Positions 25,996-36,274 of a stretch of DNA of 64,000 bases are shown here, piece after piece. This stretch comes from Cohnella kolymensis. GTDB lineage: Bacteria; Bacillota; Bacilli; Paenibacillales; Paenibacillaceae. The stretch's first letter is position 1. Each line of letters begins with the position of its first letter. The stretch covers positions 1-64,000 of the forward strand of contig NZ_JXAL01000033.1 in assembly GCF_000829465.1 (NCBI RefSeq), in the 5' to 3' direction. The notes beneath the pieces were generated by a model, which did no database searches, was not told where the DNA came from, and saw only the letters and a program-made list of their open reading frames with translations. The position numbers and the translations under genes were made by a program.

Positions 25996-26658
25996 AAGAG
26001 TCGTAGCCGAATACCCGGCAGAAATGAGGGACGAGTCGCCGCCCGATTTCTTCCACACTGAGGGACAATCCGGTCAAAGCTTCCAGTGAAGTTACTCCGT
26101 ACTCGGCAATTCCGCATGGGATGATTCCCTGGAATCCCTCCTGCTCGACGCCGATCTTCACATTCAGCGCAAATCCGTGACTGGTGACGAATCCCCGCCG
26201 GGTGCGCGCTTTATTAAATTTGACGCCGATGGCTGCTATTTTCACATCCCCGACCCAGACCCCTGTATATTCCGGTTTTCTGCCGCCTTCTATGCCGAAT
26301 TCCGCCAGCAAGCCGATTATGGCTTCTTCAAGCTTGCGTAAATACCCGTGCAAGTCCAGTCCGACAGCATCCAGATAAAGCAGCGGATAACCCACAAGCT
26401 GGCCGGGTCCGTGTAGGTGATATCCCCGCCGCGGTCGATTTCGAACAACCCGATGCCGCGCTCCTCCAGCTCTTCAGGTTCGTACAACAAGTGCTCCGGA
26501 TGCCGATCCGAACCTACCGTGTACGTCGGGGGATGTTCCAGCAGCAACAGGGTGTCGCCGCGCTCCTCGCGATCGATTGCACGTACAAGCTCTTTTTGCA
26601 AATCCCAAGCTTCTCCATAATTCATTCGTGACAGCCATCGGGTTTCCAGCGCATGCAT
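25967..26658 (-). CDS. lipB: Lipoyl(octanoyl) transferase, frameshifted here
   Basis: LipB transfers octanoyl groups from ACP to lipoyl domains such as that of the nearby BkdB. The N-terminal frame gives MHALETRWLSRMNYGEAWDL ... DRGGDITY and then loses homology. The other frame resumes at VGYPLLYLDAVGLDLHGYL, with GVKFNKARTRRGFVTSHGFALNV and IIPCGIAEYGVTS (catalytic cysteine). Adding one C near 26413 restores TYHGPGQLVGYP, the family signature, and a 230-aa protein. AGGAGG precedes the ATG at 26656-26658. The likely cause is a one-base deletion in the sequence. Confidence 0.88.
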
Positions 26659-26740
26659 AACCGTATTCCTCCTTGCAACTGCTCCTCCCATTGTATCGCA
26701 ATGAAATCGTCAACTGCAATAAACGGGACCGCACTCCGTA

Positions 26741-26782
26741 AAAATAGCCCGTTTAATTGCTGTGAAGCAACCAAACGGGCTA
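26741..26782 (-). terminator. Rho-independent terminator after bkdB
   Basis: The arms TAGCCCGTTT and AAACGGGCTA enclose an 18-nt loop with a small inner stem. On minus it is followed by TTTTTAC. Confidence 0.8.
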
Positions 26783-26790
26783 CCATTTTT

Positions 26791-28152
26791 TTAATATAGC
26801 TTCGTGTCAAGAGTATAGCTCTCGAGATTTTCCTTGACCCGCTGCAGGAACCTGCCGCAGATGACGCCGTCAAGAATCCGATGATCCAACGACAAGCACA
26901 GGTTGACCATCGACCGGACGCCGATCATGTCATTGATCACAACCGGCCGCTTCACGATCGATTCGAACGTAAGTATGGCAGCTTGCGGGTAGTTGATAAT
27001 CGGCTGCGTCAGAATGGCTCCGAAAGAACCGGTGTTGTTGACGGTAAAGGTACCGCCTTGAACGTCATCCAGCTTTAGCTTCTTATCACGGGTGCGCCAA
27101 GCTAAATCATCGATTTCGTGGGCAATGCCGGCAATGTTCTTCTGATCCGCTTGGCGAATGACAGGAGTAACTACCGAATCTTCTGTGCCCACCGAAAGTG
27201 AAATGTTGATATCCCGTTTTACGATAATCTTGTCGACGGCCCAGACGGAGTTCATAATCGGATAATCTTTAATGGCATTAACAGCCGCTTTTATAAGGAA
27301 CGGCATATAAGTGAGGTTTATGCCCTCACGCTTCTGAAACTCTTCTTTCAACTTGTTTCTCAGAACGACGAGATTCGTCACATCGACTTCAATCATCATC
27401 CATCCATGCGGAATTTCACTAACGCTCTGGCGCATTCGGGTTGCTATGGTGTTCCGGATCGGGGTGACATCGATAAAATATTCTCCGCGTCCGGGCATTT
27501 CCTGTCCCTGTACTTCGACTGACGGGATTCGAGGAGATTCGGATAGGTGCATACCGCCGGAACGTACCTGAATGTTCGGGTCCATCGTTCCAAAGCCTGC
27601 ACCGGCAGAGGCTTGTCCTGTCATGGCAGACGGTCTGTTATCCGAGGCCGGCAAGCCGGATAAGCCATTGGCTGCTGCTGCTAATACGTCTTTTCGCGTA
27701 ATGCGTCCGCCCTCTCCCGTACCTGATACACGGCTTAAGTCGATACCCTGCTCGGCCGCGAGCTTCTGAACGGCGGGGGAATAACGGTGACGCATAGGAG
27801 CGCTGGCGTCAAATGTGCCGGAAGAAACAGCGACGGCCGGCCGTTCAGGAGCAGGGGCGGCCGCTTCAGGCGCTCTCTCCTCAGACGTATTTCCAGCCGC
27901 AGAGACTTCCGTCTCGACCAGACAAATCGCCGCACCGACCTCGACCGTTTCTCCTGCGCCCGCTAATATTTTCACAATCTTGCCTCGAACCGTCGAAGGA
28001 AGCTCGGCATTCACTTTATCGGTTATAAGTTCGCATATCGGCTCGTACATATCGACGCTGTCGCCCGGCTGCTTCAGCCAGCGGTCAATCGTTGCTGATA
28101 CGAGCGATTCCGCCAGCTGCGGCATCGTGATTTCAATTACCTGTTTCGCCAT
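26791..28152 (-). CDS. bkdB: Branched-chain 2-oxo acid dehydrogenase E2 (lipoamide acyltransferase)
   Basis: E2 forms the core of the branched-chain keto-acid dehydrogenase complex, which makes branched acyl-CoA primers for iso/anteiso fatty acids. The 453-aa protein has one N-terminal lipoyl domain (lipoyl-lysine K46 in TDKVNAE), an Ala/Pro linker, a peripheral subunit-binding domain (about 117-155, with SPAVQKLAAEQGIDLSRVSG) and a catalytic domain ending in SLDHRILDG. It lies 31 nt after bkdAB. Confidence 0.93.
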   Translation of the reverse strand: MAKQVIEITMPQLAESLVSATIDRWLKQPGDSVDMYEPICELITDKVNAELPSTVRGKIVKILAGAGETVEVGAAICLVETEVSAAGNTSEERAPEAAAPAPERPAVAVSSGTFDASAPMRHRYSPAVQKLAAEQGIDLSRVSGTGEGGRITRKDVLAAAANGLSGLPASDNRPSAMTGQASAGAGFGTMDPNIQVRSGGMHLSESPRIPSVEVQGQEMPGRGEYFIDVTPIRNTIATRMRQSVSEIPHGWMMIEVDVTNLVVLRNKLKEEFQKREGINLTYMPFLIKAAVNAIKDYPIMNSVWAVDKIIVKRDINISLSVGTEDSVVTPVIRQADQKNIAGIAHEIDDLAWRTRDKKLKLDDVQGGTFTVNNTGSFGAILTQPIINYPQAAILTFESIVKRPVVINDMIGVRSMVNLCLSLDHRILDGVICGRFLQRVKENLESYTLDTKLY

Positions 28153-28183
28153 TGTAGTTTCTCCTCCCCGGCAAGCGGCGCGG

Positions 28184-29170
28184 TCAGTACCGTGCGAGCT
28201 CCAGCATGGCCGCTTTAACCTTGTCTTTGTTCAACAGAAAATGCTTCTCACCCGGAGGATTGATCGGCATCGCAGGCACATCGGGCCCGCACAAACGGCG
28301 GATCGGGGCATCCAGGTCATACAACAAATGCTCGGCGATAATAGCGGAGACTTCCGCACCGATACCGCCGGTCTTATTGTCTTCATGGATAATAAGTACT
28401 TTGCCTGTCTTAACAACCGCCTCGAGAATACCTTCTTGGTCGAGCGGCTGCAGCGTACGCAAATCCAGAATATGCGCTTCGATCCCTTCATCACGGGAAA
28501 GCTCCTCTGCAGCCTGCATGGCAAAATGCAAAGGCATGCTGTATCCGATAATGGTCAGATCACTGCCTTCCCGCATCACATTCGACTTGCCGATCGGAAC
28601 GACGTAATCTTCATCGGGAACCTCATCCATAATCAGGCGGTAGCATTTCTTGTTCTCGAAGAAAAGCACCGGATCCGGATCCCGGATGGCCGCTTTCAAC
28701 AATCCCTTAGCGTCATAGGCGGTGGCAGGCGCTACGATCTTCAGTCCGGGCGTGCCAAAAAAGACCGACTCCGGACACTGGGAATGATACAGACCGCCGA
28801 ATACTCCGCCGCCGATCGGGGCGCGGATGACGAGCGGACAATTCCAGTCGTTATTGGAACGGTAGCGAATTTTCGCGGCTTCACTGATAATCTGGTTCGT
28901 TGCCGGGAACATGAAATCGGAATACTGCATTTCGGCGATCGGCTTCATTCCTGCCATTGCGGCACCGATTGCTACACCGGCAATAGCAGACTCCGCTAGC
29001 GGAGCATCAATCGAACGCTGCTGCCCGAACTGCTGCTGCAGCCCTTTGGTTGTTCCGAACACTCCGCCTTTGAGGCCGACGTCTTCGCCCATGACGAACA
29101 CGTCGCCGTCCCGTTCCATCTCTTCATGCATAGCTAGCCGAATGGCTTCGATGTATTCAATAACCGGCAT
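28184..29170 (-). CDS. bkdAB: Branched-chain 2-oxo acid dehydrogenase E1 beta
   Basis: This 328-aa transketolase-like beta subunit of E1 starts MPVIEYIEAIRLAMHEEMER, with GEDVGLKGGVFGTTKGLQ near the N-terminus. LIIHEDNKTGGIGAEVSAII marks the C-terminal domain. Its ATG shares one base with the bkdAA stop (TGATG), so the two are translationally coupled. Confidence 0.94.
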   Translation of the reverse strand: MPVIEYIEAIRLAMHEEMERDGDVFVMGEDVGLKGGVFGTTKGLQQQFGQQRSIDAPLAESAIAGVAIGAAMAGMKPIAEMQYSDFMFPATNQIISEAAKIRYRSNNDWNCPLVIRAPIGGGVFGGLYHSQCPESVFFGTPGLKIVAPATAYDAKGLLKAAIRDPDPVLFFENKKCYRLIMDEVPDEDYVVPIGKSNVMREGSDLTIIGYSMPLHFAMQAAEELSRDEGIEAHILDLRTLQPLDQEGILEAVVKTGKVLIIHEDNKTGGIGAEVSAIIAEHLLYDLDAPIRRLCGPDVPAMPINPPGEKHFLLNKDKVKAAMLELARY

Positions 29171-30189
29171 CAGTTGCCCTCCTCAGCGTAAACATAACGG
29201 ACAGAATCTTCCGGCGATTGAAAGGGCGCGCGTTCCGCATACTCATTCGCTTCGTCAATCGTCGAGCGAATCTCGGACTGAAGCGTCGCTTCCTCTTCTT
29301 CCGACCAAAGACCGGCATCCGTCAAATATTGCCGGAACACGGGGAGCGCATCCTTGCTCTTGTGAAACTCGACCTCTTCCTTGGTTCGATACGCCAAGTC
29401 ATTGTCTGAGGTTGAATGTGCGGTGACCCTGTAAGTCATAATCTCAATGAGCGTCGGGCCTTGTCCGGCAACCGCGCGCTCACGCGCTTCCTTCACGACG
29501 CGGTAAACCTCCAGCGGATCGTTGCCGTCCACGCGAATGCCGGGGAAACCGTAACCCAAGGCGCGGTCGCAAATACGCCCTCTCGTCTGCTGCTCGTAAC
29601 GCATCGAGATGGCGTACTGGTTATTTTCACATACGAAAATAACGGGAAGCTGATGAACCCCTGCGAAATTGCAGCCCTCGTGGAAATCTCCCTGATTGCT
29701 TGATCCGTCCCCGAACGTCACGATGGCTACAGACGGCTCGCCTCTCATCTTCGCGGCAAGCGCAAATCCGGTGGCATGAGGCACCTGGGTAGTGACCGGG
29801 CTCGAGCCCGTCACGATCCGCAGACGCTTGCTTCCGAAGTGTCCCGGCATCTGCCGGCCCGCGCTGTTCGGATCTTCTTCCTTCGCGAAGATGGACAGCA
29901 GCAAATCTCTGACCGTCATGCCCAGACTAAGAACAAATCCATAGTCGCGGTAATACGGAAGGAACCAGTCCTTCTCCCTATCCATAGCAAAACCCATCGC
30001 AACCTGCGACGGCTCCTGTGTAATGCCGGAAACATGAAAATTCACTTTGCCTGCACGTTGCAGCAATTGTCCTCTTTCATCAAAACGGCGGGCGAGCATC
30101 ATCGTCTTGTACATCGAGATAACCCGCTCATCGGAAAGTCCCAGCTCGCTGTGGCGAAGCTTTTGTTGGACCGAACCTGCTTGTTTCAT
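29170..30189 (-). CDS. bkdAA: Branched-chain 2-oxo acid dehydrogenase E1 alpha
   Basis: The thiamine-diphosphate subunit of E1 decarboxylates branched 2-oxo acids. The 339-aa protein has the TPP motif GDGSSNQGDFHEGCNFA (about residues 160-176) and the phosphorylation-loop-like YRVTAHSTSDN. AGGAGGACC precedes the ATG. Upstream lie a TATAAT at 30254-30259 with only a weak -35, and the lpdV terminator, so bkdAA-AB-B may have its own promoter. Confidence 0.94.
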   Translation of the reverse strand: MKQAGSVQQKLRHSELGLSDERVISMYKTMMLARRFDERGQLLQRAGKVNFHVSGITQEPSQVAMGFAMDREKDWFLPYYRDYGFVLSLGMTVRDLLLSIFAKEEDPNSAGRQMPGHFGSKRLRIVTGSSPVTTQVPHATGFALAAKMRGEPSVAIVTFGDGSSNQGDFHEGCNFAGVHQLPVIFVCENNQYAISMRYEQQTRGRICDRALGYGFPGIRVDGNDPLEVYRVVKEARERAVAGQGPTLIEIMTYRVTAHSTSDNDLAYRTKEEVEFHKSKDALPVFRQYLTDAGLWSEEEEATLQSEIRSTIDEANEYAERAPFQSPEDSVRYVYAEEGN

Positions 30190-30284
30190 GTCGGGTCCTC
30201 CTAGCTGACAGAGTTTTTTTGTAACCTGGTCTTAATACTTGAACTTAAATCTTATTATAACCCGCTTATCGGCAAAAAGAAAGA

Positions 30285-30328
30285 AAACGGCCCGCCGGGA
30301 ATCGTTACTTTTTCCCGAGCTGGCCGTT
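30285..30328 (-). terminator. Rho-independent terminator after lpdV
   Basis: The arms AACGGCCAGCTCGGGAA and TTCCCGGCGGGCCGTT pair with one bulge. On minus it is followed by TTCTTTCTTTTT. It lies between lpdV and bkdAA. Confidence 0.8.
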
Positions 30329-30343
30329 ATGCATTTTTTTTAT

Positions 30344-31803
<1,460 letters not shown>

Positions 31804-31805
31804 CT

Positions 31806-31834
31806 ATTGTACCTTTTTTTCGCGCCGGGAACAA
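31806..31834 (-). promoter_or_regulatory. Candidate sigma-A promoter of lpdV
   Basis: TTGTTC (31829-31834 on minus), a 17-nt spacer and TACAAT (31806-31811) lie about 33 nt before the lpdV ATG and past the terminator of the upstream gene. Confidence 0.45.
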
Positions 31835-31838
31835 AAAC

Positions 31839-31877
31839 AAAAAAGCGGCACCCCGGATTTTGTAACCGGGTACCGCT
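31839..31877 (-). terminator. Rho-independent terminator after the DHHW gene
   Basis: The stem AGCGGTACCCGG / CCGGGGTGCCGCT on minus encloses a 9-nt loop and is followed by TTTTTTGTTTTTG. Confidence 0.85.
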
Positions 31878-31882
31878 CAAGA

Positions 31883-33136
31883 TTACTTGCCGAGATCCAT
31901 TTTCTCGTTCAACAGCTTGGCGATGCCGTCATTACGGGCCACCGTTGAGTTGTTCAGGAAGAGTACGTCCGTAATTTTCTCCCGCTTCACGAAATCCAGC
32001 ATATTCTCATTCATGTGACGCGGATCAAGATAATAGACTTTCTCAAAATGCGGCAGCAAATACGGCACAAAAGCGTTGGCGTACGAGTCTTTCACCACTG
32101 CGATGCGTTTACCGTTTTTGTTAGAGGTTTTAATTTCGCCCCAAGGATAGTCGCCGCCCAGGAATACCGCGTAGAACCCGTTGCCTCTCTTGGCATAGTT
32201 GGGATCCACCACTTTTTTGACAGCAGCTTTCCCTTTGCTTGTATACATCGTATAGGTGTTGTCAACAAACGGCGTATAGTATGTGATCGTGTCCGGGTTC
32301 GATTTAAGGTCAACATTCAGTGTCCCTTTATAAGCGGTGCCCAGGAACCCTTCGATCTCGCCCGATTCATACCGATCGAGCGGAACCGGTTTATCCCCTA
32401 TCGTATCCATAAACTTGGTATAGGCGTAATAAGCGCCCAAAGCCGTCCAGTGGTGATCCGTGCGGAAATAGATATATTCGCTGCGATGCTCGTTCAACGC
32501 TCCATAAGCATCAACGCGCCCGATTGATGGATCAAGCAGCTCGTTGAGATGATCAAAGGCGACTTTCTGCGAGTCTGACATCTGTTTATATTTCTCGTTA
32601 TCCAAAAATTCTATGGATGTCGGCGCGAGCAATGAATATACGCGCACTTTAGGATCGACCGACGACTTGAAACGATTCAGCGCTTCCGCATATTTCTCGG
32701 CGGCGGATGGGGAGTACGCGAACAAGGTGAACGCCCGATCGTTCAAGATCAGATACTTGCTTGTCGTCGAGCTCGCGGCCGTCGCCCCGGCCTCCGTCGC
32801 CTCGCCGGTGGCGTTCATGTTGACCGCCATATTGTCGCCGCCTTGTACAACAATGGATGCAGTGTCGCCGACCGGCATTCCCTTCAATTGTTTCATGTCT
32901 GTACCTACTTGAACTAACGAGGTGCGGAATGCAAAGTTGTCGGCAAAAAAGTTGTCGTATTCACGTGTAAATTTGCCTTCAAAAAACCGATCGATCGTAA
33001 ATGCCGGTCTTTGTTGAATGGCGCGCTGCTCGAGCTGCGATACCGTCTGGGACTTCGCCCCCAGCAAATTGACGGCGGAAAGGCCGAATATGAATACGAG
33101 AAACAATATGATATTAAGCTTGGCCTGTCGTTTCAT
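31883..33136 (-). CDS. DHHW-family protein, AlgJ/AlgX-like O-acetylation partner
   Basis: This 417-aa protein has an N-terminal membrane anchor (about residues 8-25) and an extracytoplasmic SGNH-like domain. It carries RTDHHWTALGAYYAY (the DHHW signature) and a late IAVVKDSYANAFVPYLLPHF segment. Partners of MBOAT proteins with this domain transfer acetyl groups onto exported polysaccharides. The ATG at 33134-33136 has GAGGAGGGTCC upstream. It follows the MBOAT gene by 14 nt, so the two form a cassette. The polysaccharide acceptor is not known. Confidence 0.83.
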   Translation of the reverse strand: MKRQAKLNIILFLVFIFGLSAVNLLGAKSQTVSQLEQRAIQQRPAFTIDRFFEGKFTREYDNFFADNFAFRTSLVQVGTDMKQLKGMPVGDTASIVVQGGDNMAVNMNATGEATEAGATAASSTTSKYLILNDRAFTLFAYSPSAAEKYAEALNRFKSSVDPKVRVYSLLAPTSIEFLDNEKYKQMSDSQKVAFDHLNELLDPSIGRVDAYGALNEHRSEYIYFRTDHHWTALGAYYAYTKFMDTIGDKPVPLDRYESGEIEGFLGTAYKGTLNVDLKSNPDTITYYTPFVDNTYTMYTSKGKAAVKKVVDPNYAKRGNGFYAVFLGGDYPWGEIKTSNKNGKRIAVVKDSYANAFVPYLLPHFEKVYYLDPRHMNENMLDFVKREKITDVLFLNNSTVARNDGIAKLLNEKMDLGK

Positions 33137-33150
33137 GTGGACCCTCCTCG

Positions 33151-34557
33151 TCAAAACCGGTAATAAAGAAACGGATTATAAGTGCTGCCTACGAGCAAAA
33201 TGGTAGCGGCAATTAACAGAGCAACGTTAAACACCGGCACCGCGTAATCTTGCAATCCCGTCTGAAGCCTTGGGTTTGCTTGGCAGATCCGGCCAATCGT
33301 CCATTTGGCAAGCGGTGTGGATGCGATAATCGCAATAAGGAACAGAAGTAAGTTTTCTTTAAAGTAGATTTCGAGCTCAACCGTTGTAAGCGGCAGGCTG
33401 CTTGCACCGAACATGATGCCCAGCGCCTTAACAGCGGCCCACAGGTCGGTGAAATAGAACCACACCCAACCGACAAGCATCGCTAACGTCATGTAGATAT
33501 GAGCGACAAATTTTGGAGCGGCATCAAGCCATTTACGCAGAAACAGGCTTTCAAGGTAGATGAGCAAGCCGAAATATAGACCCCAGATAATGAAGTTCCA
33601 GCTGGCTCCGTGCCAGAAGCCTGTCAGGAACCAAACGACGAACAAGTTGCGGACGTGGAATCTGCGATTTCCGCCTAGCGGAATGTACACATAATCGCGG
33701 AAAAAGCCGCCCAAAGACATGTTCCACCTGCGCCAGAAGTCGCCGGCATTCTTGGAAATATACGGATAGTTGAAATTCTCCCGCAAATTAAATCCGAACA
33801 TTTTGCCCAGACCGATTGCCATGTCCGAATATCCGGAAAAGTCGAAATAAATTTGCAAAGCAAAAAGGCAGACACCGAACCATATACCGAGAACGGATGA
33901 ATCGGCGCTTGGATTAAGGATGACGGACACGCTCTCTCCAAGCAGATTGGCGAAAATGACCTTTTTACCGAGACCGATCATAAACCGTGTAATGCCTTCG
34001 CTGAACCCCGCCAGAGTAACCTTCGGGTTATCGATCTGCTGCTGAATATCGGTGTAACGGATAATGGGTCCGGCGACCAGATGCGGGAAGAAGGAAACAT
34101 AGAGCAGAAGCTTCTTCGGCGATCTTGGCGCTTCGATTACACCCTTATAGACGTCGGTAAGGTAACAAATGATTTCAAATGTGAAAAAAGAAATCCCGAT
34201 CGGCAAAGTAACTTCCGGATGGGGAATATGGAACGGTAATACGGCATTCAGGTTATCGACAAGAAAACCGGCATATTTGAAAAAGGCCAATATCCCGATA
34301 TTGACCGAGACCGCCAGAACAAAGAGCAGTTTGGCAAGTCCGGTTCCCCTGTACCTCTCGATACCCAAAGCAAATACATATCCGATTATGGACGCTAATA
34401 GCAAAAGTATGATCCAGATGGGTTCCCCCCACGCGTAAAAGGCAAAGGAGAACAGGATCAGAACCCAGTTCCGATATGTCGTATTTTTGAATACGAAATA
34501 GGCCATCAGTAAGACAGGCAAAAATAGGTATAGAAAAAACAAACTCGAAAATACCAC
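33151..34557 (-). CDS. MBOAT-family membrane O-acyltransferase (AlgI/DltB-like)
   Basis: This polytopic membrane protein is thought to carry acetyl groups across the membrane for O-acetylation of a surface glycan. The 468-aa sequence (MVFSSLFFLYLFLPVLLM on) has about ten helices and the MBOAT signatures FDFSGYSDMAIGLGKMFGF, FWRRWNMSLGGFFRDYVYIP and the catalytic-histidine region LTGFWHGASWNF. The GTG start at 34555-34557 with GGAG upstream was chosen; the 27-residue extension is unlike the family. Confidence 0.9.
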   Translation of the reverse strand: MVFSSLFFLYLFLPVLLMAYFVFKNTTYRNWVLILFSFAFYAWGEPIWIILLLLASIIGYVFALGIERYRGTGLAKLLFVLAVSVNIGILAFFKYAGFLVDNLNAVLPFHIPHPEVTLPIGISFFTFEIICYLTDVYKGVIEAPRSPKKLLLYVSFFPHLVAGPIIRYTDIQQQIDNPKVTLAGFSEGITRFMIGLGKKVIFANLLGESVSVILNPSADSSVLGIWFGVCLFALQIYFDFSGYSDMAIGLGKMFGFNLRENFNYPYISKNAGDFWRRWNMSLGGFFRDYVYIPLGGNRRFHVRNLFVVWFLTGFWHGASWNFIIWGLYFGLLIYLESLFLRKWLDAAPKFVAHIYMTLAMLVGWVWFYFTDLWAAVKALGIMFGASSLPLTTVELEIYFKENLLLFLIAIIASTPLAKWTIGRICQANPRLQTGLQDYAVPVFNVALLIAATILLVGSTYNPFLYYRF

Positions 34558-34651
34558 TTGCGGCGACTCCTTCCACGCTAGTATCTTGTGCCATAATAAC
34601 ATACGTTTTTGTCGGATAATAGGGCATTTGGGAGGCAATGTTGGCTATTCG

Positions 34652-34680
34652 TGGACAATCCTCCGTGAAATCAGTATGAT
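34652..34680 (+). promoter_or_regulatory. Sigma-A promoter of the DUF2627 gene
   Basis: TGGACA (34652-34657), a 17-nt spacer and TATGAT (34675-34680) lie 27 nt before the ATG, with GGGAGG as RBS. Confidence 0.7.
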
Positions 34681-34707
34681 AGAAAAGAATGTTGGGAGGC
34701 TCATCCT

Positions 34708-35019
34708 ATGAAATTAATTATCTCGCGGCTGATCGCCGTCTTGCTGTTAGTCATACCCGGGATTGGAGCCGCTTACGGTTTTCTGCTGATGAAAGACGCT
34801 CTTTACGACTATTTCGCTCAGACGGGCAATGTGGAACTGCAAAATCCCGTTTTCGCTTGGGGCATGTTCATACTTGGCGCTATTTTATTTTTATGCGGCA
34901 TCGCATTTATCGGCGGCTGGACTTTCTACCGGGATCGCAAACGCAATTATTTGTCTTCGCGTTTTCGCGCCAAAAGGCCGCGCCCTCCCCGTCCGGATTC
35001 CGGAAGCAAAACGGAATAA
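34708..35019 (+). CDS. Small membrane protein, DUF2627 (YqzF-like)
   Basis: The 103-aa protein has two predicted helices (about residues 7-29 and 49-71). The core AAYGFLLMKDALYDYF ... LGAILFLCGIAFIGGWTFYR is shared with B. subtilis YqzF. A basic, Pro/Arg-rich tail follows. Its function is unknown. It is transcribed alone on the plus strand between a strong promoter and a terminator, as in other Bacilli near the bkd/spo0A area. Confidence 0.78.
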   Translation: MKLIISRLIAVLLLVIPGIGAAYGFLLMKDALYDYFAQTGNVELQNPVFAWGMFILGAILFLCGIAFIGGWTFYRDRKRNYLSSRFRAKRPRPPRPDSGSKTE

Positions 35020-35028
35020 ACAACAAAC

Positions 35029-35064
35029 AGGCTCCTTCGCCCTAGCGGCGTCGGAGCCTTTCTT
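35029..35064 (+). terminator. Rho-independent terminator after the DUF2627 gene
   Basis: The arms AGGCTCC and GGAGCCT, with an inner CGCC/GGCG pairing, are followed by TTCTTATC. Confidence 0.7.
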
Positions 35065-35071
35065 ATCTCGG

Positions 35072-35302
35072 CTACCTGCTCTTCAGCTGTTCAACCGCAC
35101 GAGATACGGCTTTTCGCTGCACGGCCTTCTCCCGCTCAGACGCTTCAAGGGTCCAGAATTGCTTGTCCCTGTATAAGTCCAGCAGCGCGGCTTTCGCGGC
35201 TTTGGCAGCAATCGCTTCTTCGTTCAGCAGATGGACACAAACCGAGTAGCAGAAGCCTTCGACGGATTTCAGCACATCGACTTGCTGCTCGAACCGGTTC
35301 AT
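35072..35302 (-). CDS. Small soluble protein coupled to dacF, unrecognised
   Basis: I do not recognise this 76-aa protein. It is charged and helical, with an Ala/Lys-rich segment (EEAIAAKAAKAALLDLYRD) and a basic C-terminus. It has no membrane helix or signal peptide. Its ATG overlaps the dacF stop by 4 nt, so it is probably translated from the same mRNA and expressed with the carboxypeptidase. No function is proposed. Confidence 0.65.
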   Translation of the reverse strand: MNRFEQQVDVLKSVEGFCYSVCVHLLNEEAIAAKAAKAALLDLYRDKQFWTLEASEREKAVQRKAVSRAVEQLKSR

Positions 35303-36189
35303 GACTTAGCCTCCCCATAGGCGAGGAGCTTCTTCGTCTCCTCAAATCGGGCTTCGGGTGTGTCCGTCCCCATGACGACCGTAATGTATCGTTTGCCGTT
35401 TCTCACGGTCGTTCCTGTGAAACAGTATCCGGCTTTCTGCGTATATCCCGTCTTCAGGCCGTCATTCCCTTTCGTTCCGAAGCGCTGCCCCGGCAGCATT
35501 TCGTTCGTGGTCCGGAGATTCGCCGCCTTTGATCCGCCGCCTGCCGACGATTTCTTGGTCACCTTCAGCACTTCCGGATGACTCTTGATCAAATGCCGAG
35601 CCAGCAGCGCGACATCCTTCGCGGTCATTATCGTTTCCCCATCCGCGGCTGCGGTAGCGTAACTGTCCAGATCCCGGCTGGAGAGACCGGTCGCATTGGC
35701 AAAATGAGTTTCATCCGATAATCCGATCTTATTTGCTCTGGCATTCATCTGTTCTACAAACTCCGCTTCACTACCGGCTGTGAATTCGGCAAGCGCAACG
35801 GAGGCATCATTAGCGGAATGAATCGCCATTGCCTCAAAAAGCTGCCTCACGCCCACAGATTGACCGGATAGAAGTTGCATTGAAGCGCCGTTTACTCCCG
35901 CAGCATAAGCGCTGATTGTGACCTTGTCCTCCCAGTGGATCTTCCCTTGCTCGATGGCGTCCAGAACGAGCAGCTCCGTCATCATTTTAGACATGCTTGC
36001 AGGAGGCAGAGGTTCTTGAGCGTTATGTACATAAAGCCATTCGCCGGTCGATGCGTCCAACAGAACGGCCGATTCAGCCGCCAACTGCAGCTGCGAGCCG
36101 CGTGATGCGCTGATTTGTCCCCATAGCCCATTGGCCCATCCAAACACACCGATCAATGCAGCGATAATAACAATTTTGATTAATTTCAC
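35299..36189 (-). CDS. dacF: D-alanyl-D-alanine carboxypeptidase (DacF/DacB-like, short form)
   Basis: This penicillin-binding peptidase trims the terminal D-Ala of peptidoglycan stem peptides outside the membrane. The 296-aa protein has a signal/anchor (residues 5-25) and the three active-site motifs SMSK (65-68), SAN (125-127) and KTG (246-248). It ends soon after the catalytic domain and lacks the usual C-terminal beta domain of PBP5-type enzymes. The GTG start has AGGAGGG upstream. Confidence 0.9.
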   Translation of the reverse strand: MKLIKIVIIAALIGVFGWANGLWGQISASRGSQLQLAAESAVLLDASTGEWLYVHNAQEPLPPASMSKMMTELLVLDAIEQGKIHWEDKVTISAYAAGVNGASMQLLSGQSVGVRQLFEAMAIHSANDASVALAEFTAGSEAEFVEQMNARANKIGLSDETHFANATGLSSRDLDSYATAAADGETIMTAKDVALLARHLIKSHPEVLKVTKKSSAGGGSKAANLRTTNEMLPGQRFGTKGNDGLKTGYTQKAGYCFTGTTVRNGKRYITVVMGTDTPEARFEETKKLLAYGEAKS

Positions 36190-36274
36190 TTTGATACCCT
36201 CCTGAACATCTTTCGATAATGTTCATTGTAGAGGGCAATGTTTAAACAAACTGAAAGCAATTCATAATATTTCC

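Noticed and set aside
27815..28999. 394-aa plus-strand ORF opposite bkdB/bkdAB
   Set aside because: It is long only because the opposite strand is GC-rich coding sequence; both minus-strand genes are unambiguous.
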